This document shows positions 53,632 to 61,352 of a stretch of DNA of 64,000 nt, piece after piece (position 1 is the first letter of the stretch; the number at the start of each line of letters is the position of its first letter). Under the pieces are notes generated by a model, which saw only the letters and a list, made by a program, of their open reading frames with translations, did no database searches and was not told the DNA's origin. Origin of the DNA: Bacteroidota bacterium (lineage in GTDB: Bacteria > Bacteroidota > Bacteroidia > UKL13-3); contig JAUXUD010000062.1 of NCBI GenBank assembly GCA_030680835.1, forward strand, positions 124,001 through 188,000, written 5' to 3'. The translations under genes were made by a program, and so were the position numbers.

Positions 53632-54900
53632 CTATTGCAAATCCGTGTTCAGGCGATACCGGCAAATTCGGTTATTTCCTTTGTCACATACCAATACGGT
53701 TCGGTTATAATAACATACCCCGCTTGGGTCAATAAAATTAAACGGACCACTGCCTTTTCCATCAGCACCGCTGCCGCCAAATGAAACAATAATCTGTTTT
53801 TTAAAATTGCTGTTTGCCGGCGGATTTACGCCTTCAAAACCCACATTGGTAAATATGTATAATGAATCGCTTTCACTGTCGGTAACAAAAATATATGCAT
53901 TTACATCAGGCGCAACAAATATGTCTTCAGGCTTTTTAAAACGAAAACTTTCATACATAAAACGACTGGCTTTGCTTTGATCAAAATTCAGGAAGCTGGT
54001 GTTCTCTCCATATACCATGCCCTGGTCGGGGTCATTAATAGCCACTATACCCAAGGCCCGGTATTCAAGGTTTTTTGTTTGATCGTCCAATGTGATATAA
54101 AAATTGGGAGAGGTGCTGATGCCCGACAAACGCTGTGGGGGTGCAGCTAAGGTGGCAAGACCGCTTATCCCTACCGAAGATTTTAAGCTCGATTCGTTGG
54201 GGTTTAATCCACTTGTATAACCAATATTGATTCCTTTATCATCATATACCAATACCCCGTTATCGGGACGTGCAATTCCTGTTTGGTCGTTGCGGGGTCC
54301 CGTACGGGCAATATACAAAGTGTTATCAAATAGGCAGGCCAGTCCGGTAAACTTTACGGCAATATCATCTGCGCCTCTAAAGGAAGTATTTCTCCGGCTT
54401 TCATCACAATCAAAATGTTTAAGCGTATCCATATAAACCGGATTGCCGGTTCCAATATTGGCAATCTGATACACTGCCGCAAGATGAACGGTTTTGTTTG
54501 CATCGGTATAATACCTGCCTGCAATAAAAGTATGCAATCTGCGGTCCTGCGTAACATCTGTGGCGCCCGGAATATTCAAACTATAGCTTAATTGTGCCTT
54601 TTGATCATAAACCAAAACCTGGTTATCATCAATGGTATTTTCGTCGTTTTCAACTACCACATATAACAACTCATCATAGCCCATATACAAATCCAGGGGC
54701 TTTCTTATATTATTAATAAACGGGTAAACCGGCACATAGCTAACATTATTGGGCACCAGATTCGGGTCAATATTACCCTGTTTGAACACATCATCAACCG
54801 TATTGTTTTTTTTGTTTCCCAATAAAGAGCATGAACCGATTGCTGTTGAGAGCAAGGCAAGAATCAAACCTAATTTTACAATATATTTTGCGTGTTTCAT
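53632..54900 (-). CDS. Lipoprotein with NHL/propeller-like repeats
   Basis: 422 residues from the ATG at 54900, which overlaps the upstream stop (ATGA). Lipoprotein signal ending STAIGSC (Cys about 24). The body has repeats such as LDLYMGYDELLYVVVENDENTIDDNQVLVYD, TLYIARTGPRNDQTG, DVNAYIFVTDSESDSLYIF and GPFNFIDPSGVCYYNRTVLVCDKGNNRICRY, resembling an NHL-type propeller. Translationally coupled to the PorV/PorQ-type barrel, so it may be its surface partner. Confidence 0.8.
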   Translation of the reverse strand: MKHAKYIVKLGLILALLSTAIGSCSLLGNKKNNTVDDVFKQGNIDPNLVPNNVSYVPVYPFINNIRKPLDLYMGYDELLYVVVENDENTIDDNQVLVYDQKAQLSYSLNIPGATDVTQDRRLHTFIAGRYYTDANKTVHLAAVYQIANIGTGNPVYMDTLKHFDCDESRRNTSFRGADDIAVKFTGLACLFDNTLYIARTGPRNDQTGIARPDNGVLVYDDKGINIGYTSGLNPNESSLKSSVGISGLATLAAPPQRLSGISTSPNFYITLDDQTKNLEYRALGIVAINDPDQGMVYGENTSFLNFDQSKASRFMYESFRFKKPEDIFVAPDVNAYIFVTDSESDSLYIFTNVGFEGVNPPANSNFKKQIIVSFGGSGADGKGSGPFNFIDPSGVCYYNRTVLVCDKGNNRICRYRLNTDLQ

Positions 54901-55898
54901 TTTATGCAAAGGGCCAGGGTTAATCGATGCAAGTTACCCAATCGGGCTTTATTCGACAAGCTGTAATCAAACTTTAAATTTCCAAAATTTCGGGGCAGGC
55001 GCAAACCAAATCCCATGGTTGGAAAACTGAAAGGTTCATCACTCCCAAATTCATAACCGCTTCTGGCAAACAACAAACTCCGGTATCCGTATTCAGCCCC
55101 AAAGGCAAAGGTTTCGTTGTTGTCGGTAGGGTGGTTTAATTGTCCGGCTAAAGTTAAAACATGACCCCTGTTATGCACAGGATCAAACGCGCCCCCTATT
55201 CTAAAAACACTGGGTACCGATACTTCCGAAAAATTACTCACGGTTTTTTCTCCATTCAGTTTTAAAATTTTTACCTCACCACTTGGTGAAACATTTAAAC
55301 CAAAATTGCTGAATGTAACCCCAAAGCGGCTGTACTTTAAACCAATATTATACGTGAGGCCCAGGTCGAACAAAAAATTATTTACATACACATCGGCAAT
55401 TCCCTCATGCGCCCATTTTCCGGTAAGGCCAAAGCTGAAATTATCGGTTAATATTTTTGCGTAAGTTAAGCCCACCAGCACATTGCTTAAATTTACATTT
55501 CTACCGGTACCATAAGGTTGAAACTCGGTGGTTTCTTCCATGTCGCCATAGTTTAATGCAATTACCTGCAAGCCCACATAACTCAGGTGGCTTGCCTTAA
55601 GAACCACCCCCATATAATTTGCCTGTGTATTTGCATAATAACGGGTATGTGATAACATCAGGTTAAATTTTCCGGTATCGGTTTTGGTAATGCCTGCAGG
55701 ATTCCAGAAAAGAGCAGAAACATCTGTTGCAATTCCAACGGCAGCTCCTCCCATTGCGGTTGAACGGGCATCGTGCTGAATTTTTAAAAACTGCATCCCA
55801 CTGCCACCCGTACGCGAATTGCCAAAAGTAGGCAGCAATTGCGCCTGAACCGATTGGTTCAGCAAATAACAAATAACAAGCAGTAAGCGTCTTCGCAT
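54897..55898 (-). CDS. PorV/PorQ family outer membrane barrel
   Basis: 333 residues. Signal peptide MRRRLLLVICYLLNQSVQAQ, then the family opening FGNSRTGGSGMQFLKIQHDARSTAMGGAAVGIATDVSALFWNPAGI, typical of PorV/PorQ (FadL-related) barrels. PorV shuttles T9SS cargo to the attachment complex and PorQ interacts with the sortase PorU; this paralogue group has many members of unknown role. The sequence ends RLTLALCIK. The gene directly upstream of a coupled lipoprotein (ATGA overlap). Confidence 0.85.
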   Translation of the reverse strand: MRRRLLLVICYLLNQSVQAQLLPTFGNSRTGGSGMQFLKIQHDARSTAMGGAAVGIATDVSALFWNPAGITKTDTGKFNLMLSHTRYYANTQANYMGVVLKASHLSYVGLQVIALNYGDMEETTEFQPYGTGRNVNLSNVLVGLTYAKILTDNFSFGLTGKWAHEGIADVYVNNFLFDLGLTYNIGLKYSRFGVTFSNFGLNVSPSGEVKILKLNGEKTVSNFSEVSVPSVFRIGGAFDPVHNRGHVLTLAGQLNHPTDNNETFAFGAEYGYRSLLFARSGYEFGSDEPFSFPTMGFGLRLPRNFGNLKFDYSLSNKARLGNLHRLTLALCIK

Positions 55899-55960
55899 GA
55901 TGCCGCAAAATAATAATTTAGGTTCAACTTAAAGTTTATTTTTAATAAAACGATTTAGGA

Positions 55961-56071
55961 GGTATTAGGTATGAGGTATTAGGTATGAGGTATTAGGTAT
56001 GAGGTATTAGGTATGAGTTAAAGGCAGCTTTACTCATACCTCATACCTCATACCTCATAACTCATACCTCA
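55961..56071. repeat. 14-bp direct repeats followed by inverted copies
   Basis: Four tandem units of GGTATTAGGTATGA (55961-56016), then a run of the complementary words (ACTCATACCTCATACCTC..., 56032-56071). The whole can fold into one hairpin of about 40-bp arms. Its right end supplies the TGA stop codon of thiL (56069-56071). Confidence 0.85.
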
Positions 56072-57103
56072 AAACGCTTTCCACCCTTGGGCTTTCAGGG
56101 CATGTTTGTTTCCGCCTTTACTCATTAAATTCATGCCTTCGGCTTTTTCGGTTACAAAACCTATGATGGTAAAATCGGGATGGTTGTTGATTTTTTCATA
56201 ATCCGACTGTTTGATGGTAAACAACAATTCATAATCTTCACCACCGCTGAGTGCACATAAGGTCGGGTCCAGGTCGAGTTCGCGGGCAAAACTGTATGTG
56301 GTTGGGTCAATCGGAATTTTATCCTCATACAAAGTAATTCCCACATCCGAATGTTTGGCCAGATGAAAACATTCCGAGGCCAATCCATCGCTGATATCAA
56401 TCATGGATGTTGGTTTTATATCAAGGGTTTTAAACAGTTCAATAATATCCTTGCGTGCTTCCGGTTTTAACTGGCGTTCAATAATATAATCATGTCCGGC
56501 CAGGTCGGGCTGAACCGAAGGATTATCGATATAAACTCTTTTTTCGCGTTCAAGTATTTGAAAGCCGCAATACGCTCCGCCTAAATCGCCGGTAACTACT
56601 ATCAAATCATTTACCTGAGCGCCTTTCCGGTAAACTATATCTTTTTCGGCAGCCTCACCTAAGGCAGCTACACTAATTACCAAACCCTGTTTTGAAGTGG
56701 AGGTATCTCCTCCCACCAAATCAACATGATAATGCGTGCATGCCAAATGAATTCCTTCATAAATTTCCTCAATGGCCTCAAGTGAAAACCGGCTCGAAAC
56801 CGCAATGGAAACCGTTACCTGTTTAGGCGTTGCGTTCATCGCACAGATATCGCTCAGGTTTACGGTAATGGCTTTATATCCGAGATGTTTTAATGGAAAA
56901 TAACTCAGGTCGAAGTGTACGCCCTCCAGCAACATATCTGTTGATACAAGTGTACAGGTTCCTGCTGTTGATTTGATAACTGCCGCATCATCACCAACTC
57001 CGGCAAGGGTATTGTTTGCAATGCTAAAGTTTTTGGTGATATGGTCAATAAGTCCAAACTCCCCAAGGGTGCTCAGTTCCGTGCGTTGTTCGTTTTCAAA
57101 CAT
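56069..57103 (-). CDS. thiL: Thiamine-monophosphate kinase
   Basis: 344 residues. Phosphorylates thiamine monophosphate to the diphosphate cofactor with ATP. The family motifs are intact: GVGDDAAVI (41-49), STDMLLEGVHFDLSYFPLKHLGYKAITVNLSDICAMNATP, LVGGDTSTSK and DISDGLASECFHLA. The predicted promoter TAACTTCG is 5 nt before the ATG. The stop codon TGA is the first codon-sized part of the inverted repeat downstream, but the protein end (GWKAF) looks natural. Confidence 0.94.
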   Translation of the reverse strand: MFENEQRTELSTLGEFGLIDHITKNFSIANNTLAGVGDDAAVIKSTAGTCTLVSTDMLLEGVHFDLSYFPLKHLGYKAITVNLSDICAMNATPKQVTVSIAVSSRFSLEAIEEIYEGIHLACTHYHVDLVGGDTSTSKQGLVISVAALGEAAEKDIVYRKGAQVNDLIVVTGDLGGAYCGFQILEREKRVYIDNPSVQPDLAGHDYIIERQLKPEARKDIIELFKTLDIKPTSMIDISDGLASECFHLAKHSDVGITLYEDKIPIDPTTYSFARELDLDPTLCALSGGEDYELLFTIKQSDYEKINNHPDFTIIGFVTEKAEGMNLMSKGGNKHALKAQGWKAF

Positions 57104-57108
57104 GGCGG

Positions 57109-57116
57109 CGAAGTTA
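57109..57116 (-). promoter_or_regulatory. -7 promoter element TAACTTCG of thiL
   Basis: Same variant as at 47273-47280, 5 nt before the ATG; no -33 element recognised. Weaker evidence than the TTTG forms. Confidence 0.4.
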
Positions 57117-57175
57117 GGGATTTTTGTCTGAACTTTGATTTTTGTGGTAATTATAAATGGGGGTGATTTTTAATA

Positions 57176-58021
57176 TTACTCTTTACTGTCTTCATTATCT
57201 TTTTTTGGAGGCAATGCCGATTTGGCATTCAATGCGGTAACTACTTTTTTACCTGTTCTCGATTCTAATTCTTTCCGTGCTACTTTGGCTACCATACCCC
57301 CTTGCCGTGCAACTTTTTTGCTGTCATTAAATGTTTCTGGTTTTACTGCTTGCGAAATATCTTTAGTAGAAGCCTCAGCAAGCATATTCAAAATCAATTC
57401 AGTATTGGTCATATTATCTCTTAGGTTTTCCTTTTTTAAACCTTTCAATATTTTATATTCTTTAGTTGTCTTGTCAGACCATGTTTGGGAAATAATATCG
57501 GTTAGGGTTGCAAACTGAACGCCCTCTTTTAATCCCCTTTTTTTCCATTCATCTGTAAGTTCCTTTCTAATTTCAATGCTCTTCAGGCGCTGGTTAATCC
57601 AGTTTTCCGAATAACCCAATTGCAAATATTGTTCTAGTGCCCTGTCAATGGTAAGTTCAGGGTCTTGCATTTCATCCAAACGTTCGGCCGCAATTTGAGC
57701 CAGCCAAAGCTTAAATGGCTCAGCCTTTGGTGATGGAATAGATTGTATAAGCCTGAAAATTTGTTTGATATCTGCAATATCTGTTAAACGCATTTTACCG
57801 TCTTCGGCGGCCAGTTTCAACTGTCCGATTTTTTCGGACAGTTCACTTCCTTCTTTTTTGAGTTTGGTTTTCAAGTCGCTCCAATACTTTCTTGGTCTAT
57901 CACTATTGGTTAAAATTTCAATTATATCAATCACAGAAAAATACCATTTTTCCTTCTCATCATCCCATACAGTTCTTACCTTTTTATCTTCAAATAATTT
58001 TATAGCTTCATGTTTTTTCAT
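57176..58021 (-). CDS. Bro-N domain protein (DinD/phage antirepressor-like)
   Basis: 281 residues. The N-terminal Bro-N domain (1-115): VRTVWDDEKEKWYFSVIDIIEILTNSDRPRKYWSDLKTKL ... LAAEDGKMRLTDIADIKQIFRLIQSIPSPKAEPFKLWLA, shared with phage antirepressors and the LexA-regulated DinD. The C-terminal half has ARQGGMVAKVARKELESRTGKKVVT, a conserved helix-turn element of the DinD group. The end is basic (SALPPKKDNEDSKE). DinD inhibits RecA-mediated strand exchange in E. coli; whether this protein does so is unknown. Not surrounded by other phage genes. Confidence 0.82.
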   Translation of the reverse strand: MKKHEAIKLFEDKKVRTVWDDEKEKWYFSVIDIIEILTNSDRPRKYWSDLKTKLKKEGSELSEKIGQLKLAAEDGKMRLTDIADIKQIFRLIQSIPSPKAEPFKLWLAQIAAERLDEMQDPELTIDRALEQYLQLGYSENWINQRLKSIEIRKELTDEWKKRGLKEGVQFATLTDIISQTWSDKTTKEYKILKGLKKENLRDNMTNTELILNMLAEASTKDISQAVKPETFNDSKKVARQGGMVAKVARKELESRTGKKVVTALNAKSALPPKKDNEDSKE

Positions 58022-58243
58022 CCTTATGTTTATTATTCGTTATGTTCATTCCCAAAATGTTTTACAATATAGAAAAAGTATGAGACATGCTATATGAAAC
58101 TAATAAAGTTTTACTGAATAAGCTATTTATATAACAATGAGGTTGAGTAAAATAACATTTCCAGCTTCTGACATTGTCGTATAAAAAATTTAAAATATAA
58201 ATTAATTAAAACAATTTCTCATTTTTGAATCTTTAACAGAAAT

Positions 58244-59374
58244 ATGAAAATTGGAATAGTATGTTATCCAACATTCGGAGGGAGCGGGGTTGTAGCTACC
58301 GAATTGGGTAAAGCATTGGCATTACGCGGACATAAAGTACATTTTATAACCTATAAACAACCTGAACGTTTGGATTTTTTTTCGGGAAATACTTTTTACC
58401 ATGAGGTATATGTTTCCAATTACCCTTTGTTTGATTTTCCACCTTACGAAACGGCACTCACCGGGCATCTGGTAAATGTTATAAAATTCGAAAAACTCGA
58501 TTTATTACATGTGCACTATGCCATTCCACATGCCTCTGCCGCTGTTATGGCTAAGCAAATACTTGCCAGTGAAGGCATTCACATTCCCATCATTACCACG
58601 CTCCATGGCACCGATATAACATTGGTTGGCAAGGATGCCAGTTTTGAGCCGGTAGTGCGTTTTAGTATCGATCAATCGGATGGAGTTACCTCGGTGTCTG
58701 AATCTTTAAAACAGGATACCTATACGCATATTCAAACCAAGAGGGAAATTGAAGTAATTCCGAATTTTATAGATATTCAAAGATTCAGTAAACAAAACCG
58801 GGAGCATTTTAAAAAGGCCATCGCACCCAATAACGAAAGACTGATAGTGCATACTTCCAATTTCAGGAAAGTAAAACGGATTGATGATGTAGTAAAAGTA
58901 TTTGCTGAAATTCTCAAACAAATGCCTGCAAAATTGTTATTGGTAGGAGATGGTCCGGAGCGCATTCATATTGAAATGCTATGCCGTGAATTGCACTTAA
59001 ACGAAGCCGTTACCTTTTTAGGAAAACAAAGTCCGGTTGAAGAACTTTTATCGGTATGTGATTTGTTTTTAATGCCCAGCGAAACAGAAAGTTTTGGTTT
59101 GGCCGCTTTGGAAGCAATGGCTTGTGAGTTGCCTATTATTTCAAGTAATGCCGGAGGTATTCCCGAATTAAATGTGGATGGCGTTACGGGTTATTTATGC
59201 AATGTAGGAGATGTTGCCACCATGGCACAAAAAGCCATTTATATTTTAAGCGATCAGGAACGTTTAATGAAATTTAAACATGCTGCCAAAGCCAGGGCAC
59301 ACGAATTTGATATCAATAATATTGTGCCCCTTTACGAACGCTTTTACGAAAAAATATTAAACAAAAACAAATAA
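58244..59374 (+). CDS. bshA: N-acetyl-alpha-D-glucosaminyl L-malate synthase (BshA)
   Basis: 376 residues, GT4 fold. Transfers GlcNAc from UDP-GlcNAc to L-malate, the first step of bacillithiol synthesis. Motifs: MKIGIVCYPTFGGSGVVATELGKALA, HVHYAIPHASAAVMA, TLHGTDITLVGKDASF, and the E-x7-E-type ESFGLAALEAMACELPIISSNAGGIPE. The match to BshA over its whole length distinguishes it from other GT4 members. Other bsh genes are not in the window. A degraded promoter CATTTTTG lies 16 nt before the ATG. Confidence 0.92.
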   Translation: MKIGIVCYPTFGGSGVVATELGKALALRGHKVHFITYKQPERLDFFSGNTFYHEVYVSNYPLFDFPPYETALTGHLVNVIKFEKLDLLHVHYAIPHASAAVMAKQILASEGIHIPIITTLHGTDITLVGKDASFEPVVRFSIDQSDGVTSVSESLKQDTYTHIQTKREIEVIPNFIDIQRFSKQNREHFKKAIAPNNERLIVHTSNFRKVKRIDDVVKVFAEILKQMPAKLLLVGDGPERIHIEMLCRELHLNEAVTFLGKQSPVEELLSVCDLFLMPSETESFGLAALEAMACELPIISSNAGGIPELNVDGVTGYLCNVGDVATMAQKAIYILSDQERLMKFKHAAKARAHEFDINNIVPLYERFYEKILNKNK

Positions 59375-59393
59375 ATGGGTGTTCATCAAGTAA

Positions 59394-59413
59394 AGACGCG
59401 ATTTATCGTGTCT
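59394..59413. repeat. Degenerate AGACGCGAT-type palindrome
   Basis: AGACGCGAT-TT-ATCGTGTCT, one G-T mismatch in the stem; fourth copy of the family seen around kynU. It lies in the convergent gap after bshA. Confidence 0.6.
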
Positions 59414-59454
59414 CTATACGATAACTGATTACTAATAACCGATCACCGTCCTCC

Positions 59455-59676
59455 CTAAGGAACAATAGATTCCATATACGCAACCAAATCATTCACAGTA
59501 CTTAAATTTTCAATATCGGCCGGACTAACAGTGGTTCCAAATTCAGCATTTAATGCATCTGCCAGGGGCTGATAATTTCCTATAGAAAATCCAAGCGTTT
59601 GCTGCATGGATAAGCTGTCTCCCGATGGGGCTTTGTCGATAAGAATTATTTTAACTCTTCCTTTTGTTGTTGTCAT
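59455..59676 (-). CDS. Acyl-carrier-protein-like protein lacking the phosphopantetheine serine
   Basis: 73 residues. The four-helix ACP pattern is visible: RVKIILIDK (helix 1), QQTLGFSIGNYQPLADALNAEFGTTVSPADIENLSTVNDLVAYMESIV (helices 2-4, matching ...[26 protein letters not shown]... of AcpP). At the position of the D-S-L motif the sequence is S-I-G (FSIGNYQ), so the serine that carries the 4'-phosphopantetheine is absent; a nearby Ser is shifted by one residue. It could be a non-acylated carrier fold, a degenerate DltC-like partner of the MBOAT operon, or a different small helical protein. TACATTTG (59701-59708) is its own promoter, so it may not be in the MBOAT transcript. Confidence 0.55.
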   Translation of the reverse strand: MTTTKGRVKIILIDKAPSGDSLSMQQTLGFSIGNYQPLADALNAEFGTTVSPADIENLSTVNDLVAYMESIVP

Positions 59677-59700
59677 AATATTTTTGTTTTAGAGTAAAGT

Positions 59701-59708
59701 CAAATGTA
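59701..59708 (-). promoter_or_regulatory. -7 promoter element TACATTTG
   Basis: TAnnTTTG match on the minus strand, 24 nt before the ATG of the acyl-carrier-like gene. Confidence 0.5.
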
Positions 59709-59760
59709 ATGAACAATTAGTTTTTCAGGAAAATTTATATTTTAAATTTAAGGGGGAATT

Positions 59761-59842
59761 AAACACATAGGACGATAGGAAAACCATAGGCACATAGAAT
59801 TTATCTATGTGCCTATGGTTTTATCTATGTATCTATGTGTTT
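59761..59842. repeat. Nested palindrome AACCATAGGCACATAGA
   Basis: Inner perfect 18-bp arms (59781-59798 and 59804-59821), outer 10-bp arms AAACACATAG (59761-59770) and CTATGTGTTT (59833-59842). It lies between the MBOAT and acyl-carrier-like genes and could end the MBOAT transcript. Confidence 0.85.
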
Positions 59843-59872
59843 CAAACTGAAATCTCCAATGCATAACCAATC

Positions 59873-61348
59873 CTAAAATTGCAGATAAATCGGCATCATA
59901 ACCTCTGCTGTTTTTATCTGTATCAGCAGCCAGATAAAAGCACTTAGCAAAAGGGCATAATATACCGGACTTAATTTTGATAGATAAGGATTTACCCTGC
60001 TTTCTATGGTATCGGGAACAAAGTGAAGCACATAGCCCAAAGCCATCATCCAAAGCACATATTTATAGTTTTGATAAATCAATCCGATGGATCCAAAATC
60101 GAAATTGGTTGCGATTTGTGTAATCATTTTAAAGGCATCATCAAAAGTATTTGCCTTGAAAAATATCCAGCCAAAACAAACAAAATGAAAGGTTAATAAA
60201 GTATTGAACCATTTGGAATGAATCCATTTGACATTCGGGAAATTCCAAGTATTACGAATATGATCTTTCTTGAATTTATGAAATGCCAAAGCAAGCCCGT
60301 GCAAGCCACCCCAAACAATAAAAGTCCAGTTGGCGCCATGCCACAAACCCCCAATCAGCATCGTAATCATCAGATTTGCGTATTGATGCGCTTTACCCTT
60401 GCGGTTGCCCCCTAAAGGAATGTATAAATAATCGCGCAACCAACTCGATAAAGAGATATGCCACCTGCGCCAAAACTCTGTTATGGATGCACTTTGGTAT
60501 GGAGACAGGAAATTGATGTTAATCTCAAACCCCATCCATTTTGCAAGTCCGATGGCCATTTCACTATAGCCCGAAAAATCGCAATAAATAACCATGGCAT
60601 AGCCATATACCGCCAATAAACATTCCAGTCCGGTATGCCTGCCCGGATCATCAAAAATATACTGGACAAAATTTACATAAATAAAATCGGAGATAACTAC
60701 TTTTTTAAACAGCCCTCCCACAATTAAAAAAAATCCTTTGGCAAAATCGCTGGCTGTAATTTTATAAGTTTTACTTATCTGAGGTATGAAATCGGAAGCC
60801 CGCACAATGGGACCCATCACCAGTTTTGGGAAAAACGAAAGGAAAAACAAATAATCCCAAAAGCTTTTTACGGGTTTAAACTGACCCCGGTAAACATCAA
60901 TGGTATAGCTTAAATTTTCGAAGGTGTAAAAGGATATACCAATCGGGAGTAATAGGTTTAAAGGTTCTATTTCACCATCGTTTATATTATTAATAATTTC
61001 AATAAAAAAATCGGTGTACTTAAAATAAAAAAGTAAGCCCAGATTAATACAAATACTTAAAATAAGAAGCAACTTTTTTTTAGCTGCGTTGCGTTCAAGA
61101 TAAATTTTATTGGAGATGGTAAAATCAACGATTGCTGAAATAATTACCAGGAAAACATAAACTCCGCAGGCCTTATAAAAAAAGAAGAGTGAAAAAAAGG
61201 TAAATAGTAAAACCCGGTGTAATTTGTTCTTATAAACCAACTGATAACACAAAACAAATACGCCCAAAAAGTACAGAAAAAAAGCACTGTTAAAAAGTAT
61301 TGGGTCCTTTGGATTGTATTTTAATATCTCAAATAAATTCTCAAACAT
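59873..61348 (-). CDS. MBOAT family O-acyltransferase
   Basis: 491 residues with about 11 membrane segments, AlgI/DltB-like. Catalytic His337 in GGLWHGANW and the conserved RRWHISLSSWLRDYLYIPLGGN (294-315) are intact, so it is probably active. These proteins move acyl groups (often acetyl) across the inner membrane to a periplasmic acceptor, with an SGNH-fold partner finishing the transfer; two SGNH genes lie directly upstream. Its ATG is 4 nt after the upstream stop codon. The acceptor (exopolysaccharide, cell wall or other) is not evident. Confidence 0.92.
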   Translation of the reverse strand: MFENLFEILKYNPKDPILFNSAFFLYFLGVFVLCYQLVYKNKLHRVLLFTFFSLFFFYKACGVYVFLVIISAIVDFTISNKIYLERNAAKKKLLLILSICINLGLLFYFKYTDFFIEIINNINDGEIEPLNLLLPIGISFYTFENLSYTIDVYRGQFKPVKSFWDYLFFLSFFPKLVMGPIVRASDFIPQISKTYKITASDFAKGFFLIVGGLFKKVVISDFIYVNFVQYIFDDPGRHTGLECLLAVYGYAMVIYCDFSGYSEMAIGLAKWMGFEININFLSPYQSASITEFWRRWHISLSSWLRDYLYIPLGGNRKGKAHQYANLMITMLIGGLWHGANWTFIVWGGLHGLALAFHKFKKDHIRNTWNFPNVKWIHSKWFNTLLTFHFVCFGWIFFKANTFDDAFKMITQIATNFDFGSIGLIYQNYKYVLWMMALGYVLHFVPDTIESRVNPYLSKLSPVYYALLLSAFIWLLIQIKTAEVMMPIYLQF

Positions 61349-61352
61349 ATTT

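Noticed and set aside
57176..58021. Prophage marker
   Set aside because: Bro-N/DinD-like genes are often chromosomal; no other phage genes, integrase or att-like repeats flank it.
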